Origin: Proteus columbae
GTDB taxonomy: Bacteria; Pseudomonadota; Gammaproteobacteria; Enterobacterales; Enterobacteriaceae
Direction of reading: 5' to 3'
Assembly: GCF_002777965.1 (NCBI RefSeq)
Contig: NZ_NGVR01000016.1
Span: 1-56,795, forward strand
DNA: 56,795 bases
The notes under the pieces are model-generated. The model was not told the origin of the DNA. It saw nothing but the letters and a program-made list of their open reading frames with translations, and made no database searches. The position numbers were made by a program, and so were the translations under genes. This document shows positions 7,434-15,995 of this stretch, in pieces; position 1 is the first letter of the stretch; the number at the start of each line of letters is the position of its first letter.

Positions 7434-8807
7434 TTAATAAACCTTTTTTCCACCAACCCAAATATCCGTAATGTTAATTCGCTGAGTATTGTAAATAAGC
7501 TTTTGTAAAATATCATGGCTAGAGTCTTCTTCACGAATAAGAATATCAGAACTCGTTACATTGGTGTCAATAACCATTGCATCAAACAAATATCCTTCTC
7601 TCAATTGACCAATAGGCAAATCAAGCACTTCACCACCACCACCTGTTGCTAACCAAAAAGCTTCTTTAAATGTAATTTCAGAACCAGAACATCCTCGTTG
7701 TTCTGCTGATAATTGTGAATTAACACCATCATTAAGCGCTTTACTTGCTGTAACTGCATGACGACAAGCATCAAAAATTGAAGGGCTATGCCCCGCTGCT
7801 ATATCGCTTCCTAATCCAACATGAACATGTCGATTAAGCGCCTTACGCAAAGGAAAAACACAATTCGCAAAATAGAAATTAGATAAAGGACAATGTGCGA
7901 TCCCTGCTGAATTAGCTTTGATGATATTGATATCATCATCAGAAATTAAATTACTATGTGCTAAAATAGTTTTACGAGTCATTAAGCCAAAATTATTTAA
8001 AGCTTGAGTATCTGTTACACCATACCGTTCTAATACATAATTATGTTCCCAATCACTTTCTGAACAATGTGTCTGAACATGACAATGTGTTTCTTGTACA
8101 AGTTTTCCTAATCCTTTGAGTAACTCTGTTGTACAACTAGGTATAAAACGAGGAGTAATAACAGGTAATATTTGATTATTTTCATTACCAGGTAATTTTT
8201 TTATATCCTCAATAAATAGATGAGTTTCTTCAATGGCACTTTCAGCTGATTCATCACGATAATAATCTGGACAAGAATTAGGATCATCCATAGCCACTTT
8301 ACCAATTAAAGCTCGTTGCCCAAGAGAAAGACAGATCCGCCCTAATTCTACACTCGACTCTCTGTGAATAGTCGCAAAATAAACAGCTGTTGTTGTCCCA
8401 TTTTCTAATAATGTTTGCACTAAATGCTGATAAGTTTTACGAGTAAATTCTAAATCTGAATAACGAGCTTCAAGTGGAAAAGTATATTCTTGTAACCATT
8501 GATCCAGAGGAAGATCTAATGCTTTACCAAGGTTAGGCCATTGTGGTGCATGCACATGTAAATCAATAAAACCAGGTAATAGATATTGGTCAGATTTAAG
8601 TTCGTGAAGAATATTATTATTTTTAGCCCAAGATAGAAGAGGCAAATAATCTTCTTCATTAGAATGATAAATTTTTGCAATAAAACCCAATTTATCAATA
8701 CAAATAAGAGAATGTTCAATAAAATGCAACTCTTCTGCAGAAGATGAAGTAAAAGCTTTTGCTTTAATTACTTTTTCATAGTCTCTAAACATAATATTTT
8801 GAACCAT
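7434..8807 (-). CDS. guaD: Guanine deaminase
   Basis: The product has 457 residues. It belongs to the amidohydrolase superfamily and converts guanine to xanthine and ammonia in the cytosol. Zinc-binding and catalytic motifs are in order: PGFIDLHVHAPQ (His83, His85), HVQTHCSES, ILAHSNLI and the catalytic Asp in GLGSDIAAG. The start has an AGGAG ribosome binding site 6 bases before the ATG. It stands alone between terminators on both sides. Together with the purine nucleoside phosphorylase at 23833 it provides purine salvage. The length is slightly above the E. coli GuaD (about 439). Confidence 0.93.
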   Translation of the reverse strand: MVQNIMFRDYEKVIKAKAFTSSSAEELHFIEHSLICIDKLGFIAKIYHSNEEDYLPLLSWAKNNNILHELKSDQYLLPGFIDLHVHAPQWPNLGKALDLPLDQWLQEYTFPLEARYSDLEFTRKTYQHLVQTLLENGTTTAVYFATIHRESSVELGRICLSLGQRALIGKVAMDDPNSCPDYYRDESAESAIEETHLFIEDIKKLPGNENNQILPVITPRFIPSCTTELLKGLGKLVQETHCHVQTHCSESDWEHNYVLERYGVTDTQALNNFGLMTRKTILAHSNLISDDDINIIKANSAGIAHCPLSNFYFANCVFPLRKALNRHVHVGLGSDIAAGHSPSIFDACRHAVTASKALNDGVNSQLSAEQRGCSGSEITFKEAFWLATGGGGEVLDLPIGQLREGYLFDAMVIDTNVTSSDILIREEDSSHDILQKLIYNTQRINITDIWVGGKKVY

Positions 8808-8901
8808 TACGTTCTCCTAAAAATATATAATACCATCCTTATTTTCTCTTTTTTAAAACTAGAGAAAAACCTAATACCCATCATCGCTATTAATTATAAA
8901 T

Positions 8902-8936
8902 AAAAAAAACAAAAGTTGGATCGAAACCCAACTTTT
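8902..8936 (-). terminator. Terminator of the trimeric autotransporter gene
   Basis: The stem AAAAGTTGG/CCAACTTTT is followed on the minus strand by a run of eight T. It lies about 140 bp past the stop codon at 9077 and before the guaD start. Confidence 0.8.
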
Positions 8937-9076
8937 GGGAAAGAAATAGAGATAATAATAATAATAGAAACAGTCACCTACCATAACAGCAGTGTACAAA
9001 AAACAATTAAATCTCTTACAATTAAGATCAAATTTAGAATTATTATTCTAAATAGAAATCATTTTATCACAGCATA

Positions 9077-10453
9077 TTACCAACCAATGGCAATACCACC
9101 ACCAAATACTGCACTATCTGAGCTATTCCATGATGTAGATGCTCTAACATGTGTATTTTCATTTAATTTATACTGCATGCCTACAGCAACAGCATTCCCA
9201 TTTCTATAATTACCAAGCCCAGCACCAACACTAAACTTTTGATAATTTACATAAGGAATATTAGTCATTGCAGCAACTGATGCAATTCCTGCATTAGCTT
9301 TCTTTGCATTTTCATCGATTCTATCATTCAATTGTTGAAATGATGAATTTATTCTATTATCAATTTGGTTAAATTTTGCATCTGTATATGCAATTGATTC
9401 TTTTTTTACATTATTAATAGATTTTTCACCTAGTTGAATGATTTCTTTTTTTGTATTATCGATATTTTGATTAATCACCATGTTGTTTTTAGTGATTTTG
9501 TTATCCGTATAATTATTTGCATTTTTTTCTGCATTATTAGCCGCTTTCTGTCCAGCTTGCATCGCTTCATTTTTTGAAGTTTCAATATTTTGATTAATCT
9601 CCATATTATTTTTATTTATCTGACTGTCTGTATAGTCATTTGCATTTCTTTCAGCGTTGTTAGCCGCTTTCTGTCCAGCTTGCATCGCTTCATTTTTTGA
9701 AGTTTCAATATTTTGATTAATCTCCATATTATTTTTATTTATCTGACTGTCTGTATAGTCATTTGCATTTCTTTCAGCGTTGTTAGCCGCCTTTTGCCCT
9801 AATTGCACAACTTCCTTCATGCGTTGGTTAATAACTTTATTATTATTTGTGATTTCTGTTGCTGTATGATCTTTCAGTTGTTTTACATTTACAGCATCAG
9901 TATCCATTGTACCTGCTTTAACTTTCGTTAATTGTCTTGTCATGTTTTCATTTCCGAAAGAGACAGAATCTTCTCTATCAGTAGTACTTGCATGGCCAAT
10001 AGAAACACTTCCCATATGCATAGCCTGACTATCAGATCCAATAGAGATAGCACCTTCCATATCAGAATGAGCACCTGCACCAATAGCAATGGAATCTTGG
10101 CCTTTTGATGATGTAGAAGTACCTAAAGCGACACTGTTTTCTCCTGTCGCCTTTGCAACAGCACCAACCGCTGTAGAATTTTCTGCTGACTCGCTTGCAG
10201 CACCATTTGCTAAACTTGAATGACCTGAAGCTTTACTAAATGAACCAATAGCAACAGAATTATGACCATTAACTGATGAATTAGCACCTATTGCAGACGA
10301 TGAATTTCCTGTTGCACTCGCCGATACACCAATAGCAGTAGCATAATTACTGTTTGCTTTACTATTAGTACCTGCATTATATGTTGCATCTGCGGCATAG
10401 CTATTTGCTACGCAAGAAGTAAAAATTAAAGAAGCAATTAATGTTTTCTTCAT
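9077..10453 (-). CDS. Small trimeric autotransporter adhesin (YadA/Hia type)
   Basis: The product has 458 residues from the ATG at 10453; an in-frame GTG lies two codons upstream. Layout: a Sec signal peptide ending ANSYAA; a YadA-like head of about ten 14-residue repeats of the SVAIG / ATGENSVALG type (about 30-170); a neck with TDAVNVKQLK (about 185-195); a coiled-coil stalk with NNAERNANDYTDSQI-type repeats (200-390); and a C-terminal YadA anchor ending GGGIAIGW, with the aromatic last residue needed for outer-membrane insertion. Such proteins trimerise and bind extracellular matrix or cause autoaggregation; AipA and TaaP are the known Proteus mirabilis examples, and this is shorter. The stalk carries two identical 41-residue repeats. 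Confidence 0.9.
   Translation of the reverse strand: MKKTLIASLIFTSCVANSYAADATYNAGTNSKANSNYATAIGVSASATGNSSSAIGANSSVNGHNSVAIGSFSKASGHSSLANGAASESAENSTAVGAVAKATGENSVALGTSTSSKGQDSIAIGAGAHSDMEGAISIGSDSQAMHMGSVSIGHASTTDREDSVSFGNENMTRQLTKVKAGTMDTDAVNVKQLKDHTATEITNNNKVINQRMKEVVQLGQKAANNAERNANDYTDSQINKNNMEINQNIETSKNEAMQAGQKAANNAERNANDYTDSQINKNNMEINQNIETSKNEAMQAGQKAANNAEKNANNYTDNKITKNNMVINQNIDNTKKEIIQLGEKSINNVKKESIAYTDAKFNQIDNRINSSFQQLNDRIDENAKKANAGIASVAAMTNIPYVNYQKFSVGAGLGNYRNGNAVAVGMQYKLNENTHVRASTSWNSSDSAVFGGGIAIGW
9538..9783. repeat. Two identical 123-bp tandem repeats in the autotransporter stalk
   Basis: Positions 9538-9660 and 9661-9783 read the same base for base by eye, and a partly diverged copy adjoins them. 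Each encodes 41 residues of coiled coil, so the frame and probably the heptad register are kept when copies are gained or lost. Confidence 0.85.
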
Positions 10454-10753
10454 GATCACAAACCCATTATATATAAGTGTAAATGAAAATAAAAAATGAC
10501 TAGAACAATAAGGTGGCGGATTTTATTTTTTCAATAGAACTCTGTCAAGAATTTAACTTAAAAATACATTAAATATTTTTAATTTATATTTAACTATTTG
10601 TTTTTATTAAATCGTATATTGTCTATTTAATTTCCCTAATAGAAATACCAATACAAATAATCACGCGATAAACTAACATCATAATTATTAAGTTTGAGTG
10701 TATAAAATATAATTATTTATTTAATTAGAATACTTTTATATTTAATACATCTA
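10454..10753. other. AT-rich intergenic region
   Basis: These 300 bases upstream of the autotransporter and downstream of the DUF417 gene hold no gene that I can support. They must contain the autotransporter promoter. No convincing terminator for the DUF417 gene was seen. Confidence 0.4.
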
Positions 10754-11179
10754 TTAACCAATCGTTAAGTGACGTTTTAAATCATATTTAAGTAAAACGA
10801 TACCAGCACCAATGAGAAGAATATCTTTTATAATAAAACTATCAACTTTTCCTAACTGGGGTAATAAACTGAGAGTAATAACGCCAATACCAATAACGAT
10901 GATATCTCCCATCATACCAATCACAGGTTTATAAAAGCCTGTAATTAAAGCGAGAAAAGTGAGGGTTTCTACTATACCCAGGAAATAGCTTCCTCCATAA
11001 ACACCAAATAAAGTATATAAAATATTCAACCAAGATTTAGATATAAGAGGTTCTAATGCCATTACCTCAAAATCAAACCATTTATAAGTACCAAATAACA
11101 TGAGTATGCCAATGACAGATAATCGAAGAAAAACGATATCGTAATCTGAATTAATAAAACGTTTAATAAAATTTTTCAT
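10754..11179 (-). CDS. DUF417 (YkgB/RclC-like) inner-membrane protein
   Basis: The product has 141 residues from the ATG at 11179, chosen because AGAGG lies 6 bases upstream. Four membrane segments are visible (about 17-36, 52-72, 77-105 and 110-135). The pattern FLRLSVIGILMLFGTYKWF, a Gly-x-x-Glu in the third segment (GIVETLTFLAL) and the IKDILLIGAG stretch match the DUF417 family, to which E. coli RclC (YkgB) belongs. It is shorter than RclC (about 197). It follows a TetR gene by 43 bp on the same strand, so the two are probably one operon. A role in oxidant defence is possible because rclA/rclR lie 5 kb away, but that is inference. Confidence 0.7.
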   Translation of the reverse strand: MKNFIKRFINSDYDIVFLRLSVIGILMLFGTYKWFDFEVMALEPLISKSWLNILYTLFGVYGGSYFLGIVETLTFLALITGFYKPVIGMMGDIIVIGIGVITLSLLPQLGKVDSFIIKDILLIGAGIVLLKYDLKRHLTIG

Positions 11180-11222
11180 TAAAACCTCTAAAAATGATAA
11201 TAATGATGAGATAACGATAACT

Positions 11223-11783
11223 CTATTGCTTTGAATCAAGCATCGTAAGTAATATGTTTACTGTTTCAAAATAAGCATTATGAGGCGGTATTCGATTAAG
11301 CATTAATGCTCCTTTCAATGAAGAACAAACAATTACAGCTAACTCATTAGCTGCAGAAAAAAGCCGAATATCACCATTCTCTTGACCAAAAATTAAAATA
11401 TTCTTCAATATATTTAATTCAAAATCAGCCAATAAATTAACGGCTTCTTGCAACTCTAATGGGAATTGATGGCTATCAGATAACATCGCATAGACACCAC
11501 ACATTTCTCCTTTCTTTGCACAATCAGAGAAAGCATTTAAATACGTTTTTAATCGTTGTAATCCAGAGGGTATATTATATAAAGATCCTTCAAGTCGGAT
11601 AAATCCCTCTTTTTTATATTGACAATATGCTAATCCTAAATCTATTTTGCTTGGAAAATAATGATGTATGCTTGCTTTCCTAATACCTATTCTTTTCTCT
11701 AGATCAGCATAACTAAACCCTAAAAAACCTCGTTGTTGAATAAGTATATTAGCCTGATGCAATATCTTATCATATGTTGTCAT
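11223..11783 (-). CDS. TetR/AcrR-family repressor
   Basis: The product has 186 residues. The N-terminal helix-turn-helix (residues 8-50) includes GFSYADLEKRIGIRKASIHH and the usual HHYFPSKIDL. The C-terminal ligand domain contains the stretch CAKKGEMCGVYAML with two cysteines, similar in placement to oxidant- and electrophile-sensing TetR proteins such as NemR. It probably controls itself and the DUF417 gene 43 bp downstream. The inducer is unknown; cysteine-based sensing is a guess from residue placement. Confidence 0.8.
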   Translation of the reverse strand: MTTYDKILHQANILIQQRGFLGFSYADLEKRIGIRKASIHHYFPSKIDLGLAYCQYKKEGFIRLEGSLYNIPSGLQRLKTYLNAFSDCAKKGEMCGVYAMLSDSHQFPLELQEAVNLLADFELNILKNILIFGQENGDIRLFSAANELAVIVCSSLKGALMLNRIPPHNAYFETVNILLTMLDSKQ

Positions 11784-11947
11784 TAATAATCCTTGTATTA
11801 TAAGTATAATGCTATCACATAGAATGTGATTTTCTATTATTAGAGAAATAAAACCACATCATCAAAGCAATTCTATTTTATAGTGATTTCAAAAAGTTAA
11901 TTACTCAAATTTATTTCCATAAAAAACAATATAGCCTAAATTTAAAT

Positions 11948-11973
11948 AAAAAATCTACCTACCAGAAGGTAGA
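11948..11973 (-). terminator. Orphan rho-independent terminator pointing away from hlyC
   Basis: The stem TCTACCT/AGGTAGA (loop ACCAGA) is followed on the minus strand by TTTTTT. No credible minus-strand protein gene lies before it, so it may end a non-coding transcript from the hlyC leader region or be left over from a lost gene. Confidence 0.6.
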
Positions 11974-12321
11974 CTGTCAATAAAAAATAAATCACACCTA
12001 TTAAAAAAACAACAATAGTTTAAAAAAAGAAAACAAAATGTAAGAAAAAAGAGATCAAGAAAAAACAAAACAAAAAAAATAAAACCAAAACAACAAAATA
12101 ATACAACAACACAAAAAACAAAAAAATTAAACAGATACACAGAAATTACAAAATCTTAACAAATTGCGGTATAAAATCTTTTGTTCCATAGAAAAATTAA
12201 ATTTATATTAAAAAAATATTAAATCGTAAAATTTTCCATTTTTTCATTTTTATTTTTTTTATAGAATCGCGGAAAAGTTATTATCCAAATCTATAAATCA
12301 AACATATTTCATGGAAAAAAA
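11974..12321 (+). promoter_or_regulatory. Long A-rich hlyC leader with possible ops-like element
   Basis: About 150 bases (11985-12135) are nearly free of T and G on the plus strand, giving an unstructured A/C-rich RNA if transcribed. A GCGGTA hexamer at 12166-12171 matches the core of the ops element that recruits RfaH in E. coli hly operons, but the rest of the consensus is weak. hlyC has a GGA ribosome binding site 7 bases before its ATG. Promoter positions were not resolved. Confidence 0.45.
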
Positions 12322-12834
12322 ATGAATAGAAATAATTCATTAGATATTCTTGGTCATATTGTATGGTTATGGGCAAGTTCCCCTTTACATAGAAATTGGC
12401 CTGTATCTTTATTCGCAATAAATGTATTACCCGCAATACAAGCTAACCAATATGCTTTATTAACTCGAGATGGTTTCCCTGTCGCATATTGTAGCTGGGC
12501 TAATTTAAATTTAGAAAATGAAGTTAAATATCTAAATGATGTGACTTCTTTAATTGCAGAGGACTGGACTTCTGGTGATCGTAAATGGTTCATTGATTGG
12601 ATAGCCCCTTTTGGGGATAACGGAGCACTATATAAATATATGAGAAAAAACTTTCCTAATGAATTATTTAGGGCAATCAGAGTAGATCCTGAAACTCAGG
12701 TTGGTAAAGTGTCAGAATTTCACGGAGGTAAAATAGATAAACAATTGGCAAATAAAATATTTAAACAATATCACCATGAATTAATAACTGAAGTTAAAAA
12801 CTATCCCGACTTTAAATTTTCATTGATAAGTTAA
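12322..12834 (+). CDS. hlyC: HlyC, haemolysin-activating lysine acyltransferase
   Basis: The product has 170 residues, the same length as E. coli HlyC and nearly identical in most of its sequence. The catalytic residues His23 (PLHRNW) and Asp92 (WFIDWIAPFG) are at the same numbers. HlyC uses acyl-ACP to acylate two internal lysines of pro-HlyA in the cytosol, which makes the toxin active. It is the first gene of hlyCABD, 12 bp before hlyA. Divergence is concentrated at the C-terminus (KNYPDFKFSLIS). Confidence 0.97.
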   Translation: MNRNNSLDILGHIVWLWASSPLHRNWPVSLFAINVLPAIQANQYALLTRDGFPVAYCSWANLNLENEVKYLNDVTSLIAEDWTSGDRKWFIDWIAPFGDNGALYKYMRKNFPNELFRAIRVDPETQVGKVSEFHGGKIDKQLANKIFKQYHHELITEVKNYPDFKFSLIS

Positions 12835-12846
12835 AGGTAAATTATA

Positions 12847-15800
12847 ATGCCAACAATAACAACCACTCAAATTAAAACATCGCTTCAATCAGCTAAACAA
12901 TCAGCGACGAAAAAATTACAGTCCGCAGGACAATCAACAAAAGACGCGTTAAAAAAAGCAGCAGGTCAAGCACGCAAAGCTGGTGATAAGCTTATTTTAT
13001 TGATACCTAAAGATTATCAAGGACAAGGTTCAAGTCTGAATGATCTAGTTAAAGCCGCTGATGAACTTGGTATTGAAGTTCAGTATGAAGAAAAAAATGC
13101 TACTGCGATAGCCAAACAACTCTTTGGTACAGGCGAAAAATTGCTTGGATTAACAGAACGAGGAGTCGCTATATTTGCACCACAATTAGATAAATTGTTG
13201 CAGAAATATCCAAACGTGGGTAATAAACTTGGTGGAAGTGCAGAAAATCTAGGAAGTCACTTAGGTAAAGCTGGAGGTGTATTATCAACCCTTCAAAATT
13301 TTTTAGGGACAGCACTGTCATCAATGGAAATACATGAGTTAATCAAAAAACAAAAAAACGGTGAAGATGTCAGCTCAACTGAATTAGCAAAAGCAAGTAT
13401 CGACCTTATTAGTCAACTTGTAGATACAGCTGCAAGCTTCAATAATAATATTGATGCTTTTTCACAACAATTAAATAATTTAGGTAGTGTTCTATCTAAC
13501 ACAAAACACCTAAGTGGTGTTGGTAATAAATTACAAAATTTACCGGATCTTGGTAAATTAGGTACAGGATTAGATACAGTTTCAGGGATTTTATCCGCTA
13601 TTTCAGCAAGTTTCATTTTAAGTAATGCAGATGCAGATGCAGGCACCAAAGCTGCTGCTGGTGTTGAATTGACAACCAAAATATTAGGTAATGTAGGAAA
13701 AGCTGTTTCTCAATATATCCTCGCACAACGTGTTGCTCAAGGATTATCAACTACAGCAGCAAGTGCAGGTTTAATTGCTTCGGCTGTTTCACTCGCAATT
13801 AGTCCATTATCATTCTTAGCTATTTCTGATCAATTTAAGCGAGCAAACCAAATTGAAGAATATGCTCAACGCTTTAAGAAACTTGGTTACGAAGGCGATA
13901 GCTTACTTGCTGCTTTCCGTAAAGAAACGGGTGCTATTGATGCAGCATTAACAACTATTAGCACAGTATTAAATTCTGTGTCTGCGGGTGTCAGTGCAGC
14001 GGCAACAGCAAGTCTTGTTGGTGCCCCAATAAGTGCATTAGTCGGTGCTGTATCAGGTATTATTACTGGTATTTTAGAAGCATCAAAACAGTCTATGTTT
14101 GAACATGTTGCAAACAAAATGGCTAATACCATTGCAGAATGGGAGAAAAAACATGGCAAAAACTATTTTGAAAATGGATATGATGCCCGCCACTCTGCAT
14201 TTTTAGAAGATAACTTCGAATTATTATCTAAATATGGCCAAGAGCATTCTACTGAATTATCTGTTCTTATCACACAACAACATTGGGATGAACTGATTGG
14301 TGAATTAGCTGGTGTCACTAAAAATGGGGAAAGAGTATTTAGTGGCAAAGCTTATGTTGATTACTACAAAGAAGGCAAACATCTAGAAAAAAAATCTGAT
14401 GAATTTGAGAAAAAGATATTTGATCCATTAAAAGGAAATATTGATCTATCTGATATCAAGGATTCATCATTACTAAAATTTGTCACTCCCCTATTAACAC
14501 CAGGTGAAGAAATTCGTCACAGAAAACAATCCGGTAAATATCAATATGTAACAGAACTGTTAGTCAACGGTGTTGATAAATGGACAGTAAAAGGAGTCCA
14601 AAATAAAAATGCTGTATATGACTACTCTAACTTAATCCAGCATGCAGGTATTGGAAATAACCAATATCGTGAAATTCGTATTGAATCAAAATTAGGTAAT
14701 GGAGATGACAAAGTTTTCTTAGCTGCAGGTTCTGCCGATGTTTTTGCAGGTAACGGTCACGATACTGTTTATTATGATAAAACAGACACTGGCTATTTAA
14801 CTATTGATGGCACAAAAGCAACTGAAGCAGGTCAGTATACCGTTACGAGACTGCTGGGTGGTGACGTTAAGATCTTACAAGAAACAGTTAAGGAACAAGA
14901 AGTTTCAGTTGGAAAAAGAACTGAAAAAACACAATATCGCCATTATGAATTTAAACACATTTATTCTCAAGATTTAAAAGCAGTAGATAATTTGCATTCG
15001 GTGGAAGAAATTATTGGTAGTGACCGTAACGATACTTTCCGCGGTAGTAAATTCAATGATATTTTCCATGGCGCCAAAGGTAATGACACAATTGAAGGCA
15101 ATGACGGTCACGATCGTTTATATGGTGATGATGGCGATGATACTTTAAGAGGTGGGCACGGTAATGACCGATTATATGGTGGCGATGGCAACGACCAATT
15201 AGTAGGAGGTACAGGTAATAATTACCTAAGTGGCGGAGATGGTGACGATGAGTTACAAGTACAAGGTAATAAAACAAATTACAATGTACTATTAGGAGGT
15301 AAAGGTAACGATAAATTATATGGTAGTGAAAGCGTTGATCTACTTGATGGTGGAGAAGGAAATGATGTTCTAAAAGGTGGTTATGGTGATGATATCTACC
15401 GTTACTTTGCTGAATATGGTCATCATATCATCGAAGATGAGGGTGGAAATAACGATAAACTTCGCTTATTCGGTATTGACTTCACAGATGTTGTATTTAA
15501 ACAAGAAGGCGATGACCTAGTGATGTATAAAGCGGAAAATAATGCCATTTCAATTGGTAATAAAAATGGTATTACATTTAAAAATTGGTTTAAAAAAGAC
15601 CAAAAAGGTGTTTCTAACTATAAAATAGAACAACTCTTTGATAAAGATGGTCGGGTAATTACAGCGGAATCTCTTGAAAATGCGTTAAAAGACCAACGCA
15701 ATAATCGCCTTGATTATGTGTATGGGCATAATGCATTAAGCCGTTATGCAGATAAAAATAACCTAAATCCATTAAATAATGAGATTAATAAAATAATTTT

Positions 15801-15927
15801 ATCTGTTGGTAATTTTGAGGCTAATAAAGAAAGACCTGCTGAGCTCCCATTATTAACCACTCCTAATAGTGGAATAAATATTTCTTATAATAGTAGCTCA
15901 ATAACTTTAGCTCCATCAGTAGCATAA
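12847..15927 (+). CDS. hlyA: HlyA, RTX pore-forming alpha-haemolysin
   Basis: The product has 1026 residues; E. coli HlyA has 1024. Amphipathic N-terminal helices and the hydrophobic pore region lie at about 235-410. The acylated lysines fall exactly at the known positions: Lys564 (SGKYQ) and Lys690 (SVGKRTEK). Calcium-binding nonapeptides of GGDGNDxLx type run from about 723 to 855, followed by the uncleaved C-terminal secretion signal (last about 60 residues, ending SITLAPSVA). It inserts into host membranes and lyses red cells and leukocytes after export by HlyB/HlyD/TolC. A hairpin terminator follows immediately, so most transcripts should stop after hlyCA. Confidence 0.97.
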   Translation: MPTITTTQIKTSLQSAKQSATKKLQSAGQSTKDALKKAAGQARKAGDKLILLIPKDYQGQGSSLNDLVKAADELGIEVQYEEKNATAIAKQLFGTGEKLLGLTERGVAIFAPQLDKLLQKYPNVGNKLGGSAENLGSHLGKAGGVLSTLQNFLGTALSSMEIHELIKKQKNGEDVSSTELAKASIDLISQLVDTAASFNNNIDAFSQQLNNLGSVLSNTKHLSGVGNKLQNLPDLGKLGTGLDTVSGILSAISASFILSNADADAGTKAAAGVELTTKILGNVGKAVSQYILAQRVAQGLSTTAASAGLIASAVSLAISPLSFLAISDQFKRANQIEEYAQRFKKLGYEGDSLLAAFRKETGAIDAALTTISTVLNSVSAGVSAAATASLVGAPISALVGAVSGIITGILEASKQSMFEHVANKMANTIAEWEKKHGKNYFENGYDARHSAFLEDNFELLSKYGQEHSTELSVLITQQHWDELIGELAGVTKNGERVFSGKAYVDYYKEGKHLEKKSDEFEKKIFDPLKGNIDLSDIKDSSLLKFVTPLLTPGEEIRHRKQSGKYQYVTELLVNGVDKWTVKGVQNKNAVYDYSNLIQHAGIGNNQYREIRIESKLGNGDDKVFLAAGSADVFAGNGHDTVYYDKTDTGYLTIDGTKATEAGQYTVTRLLGGDVKILQETVKEQEVSVGKRTEKTQYRHYEFKHIYSQDLKAVDNLHSVEEIIGSDRNDTFRGSKFNDIFHGAKGNDTIEGNDGHDRLYGDDGDDTLRGGHGNDRLYGGDGNDQLVGGTGNNYLSGGDGDDELQVQGNKTNYNVLLGGKGNDKLYGSESVDLLDGGEGNDVLKGGYGDDIYRYFAEYGHHIIEDEGGNNDKLRLFGIDFTDVVFKQEGDDLVMYKAENNAISIGNKNGITFKNWFKKDQKGVSNYKIEQLFDKDGRVITAESLENALKDQRNNRLDYVYGHNALSRYADKNNLNPLNNEINKIILSVGNFEANKERPAELPLLTTPNSGINISYNSSSITLAPSVA

Positions 15928-15940
15928 TATTTTAATTTTT

Positions 15941-15986
15941 AATAGCAATCTTATTAGACTATGTCAAATAGGATTGCTATTTTTTT
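15941..15986 (+). terminator. Intra-operon terminator between hlyA and hlyB
   Basis: The stem AATAGCAATC/GATTGCTATT (21-base loop) is followed by a T-run. The hlyB ribosome binding site (GGAG at 15987) starts directly after the T-run. E. coli hly operons have the same device, overcome by RfaH-dependent antitermination; it lowers exporter expression relative to toxin. Confidence 0.88.
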
Positions 15987-15995
15987 GGAGTCACT

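Noticed and set aside
8916-9209. Plus-strand frame overlapping the autotransporter 3' end
   Set aside because: Antisense to the well-supported YadA-type anchor and starts in a terminator.
11955-12140. Minus-strand frame of 61 Phe/Leu-rich codons upstream of hlyC
   Set aside because: It is a by-product of the A-rich leader, has no ribosome binding site, and ends inside a terminator stem.
15053-15277. His/Tyr-rich frame antisense to the hlyA RTX repeats
   Set aside because: Mirror of the Gly-Asp repeat codons; no ribosome binding site.
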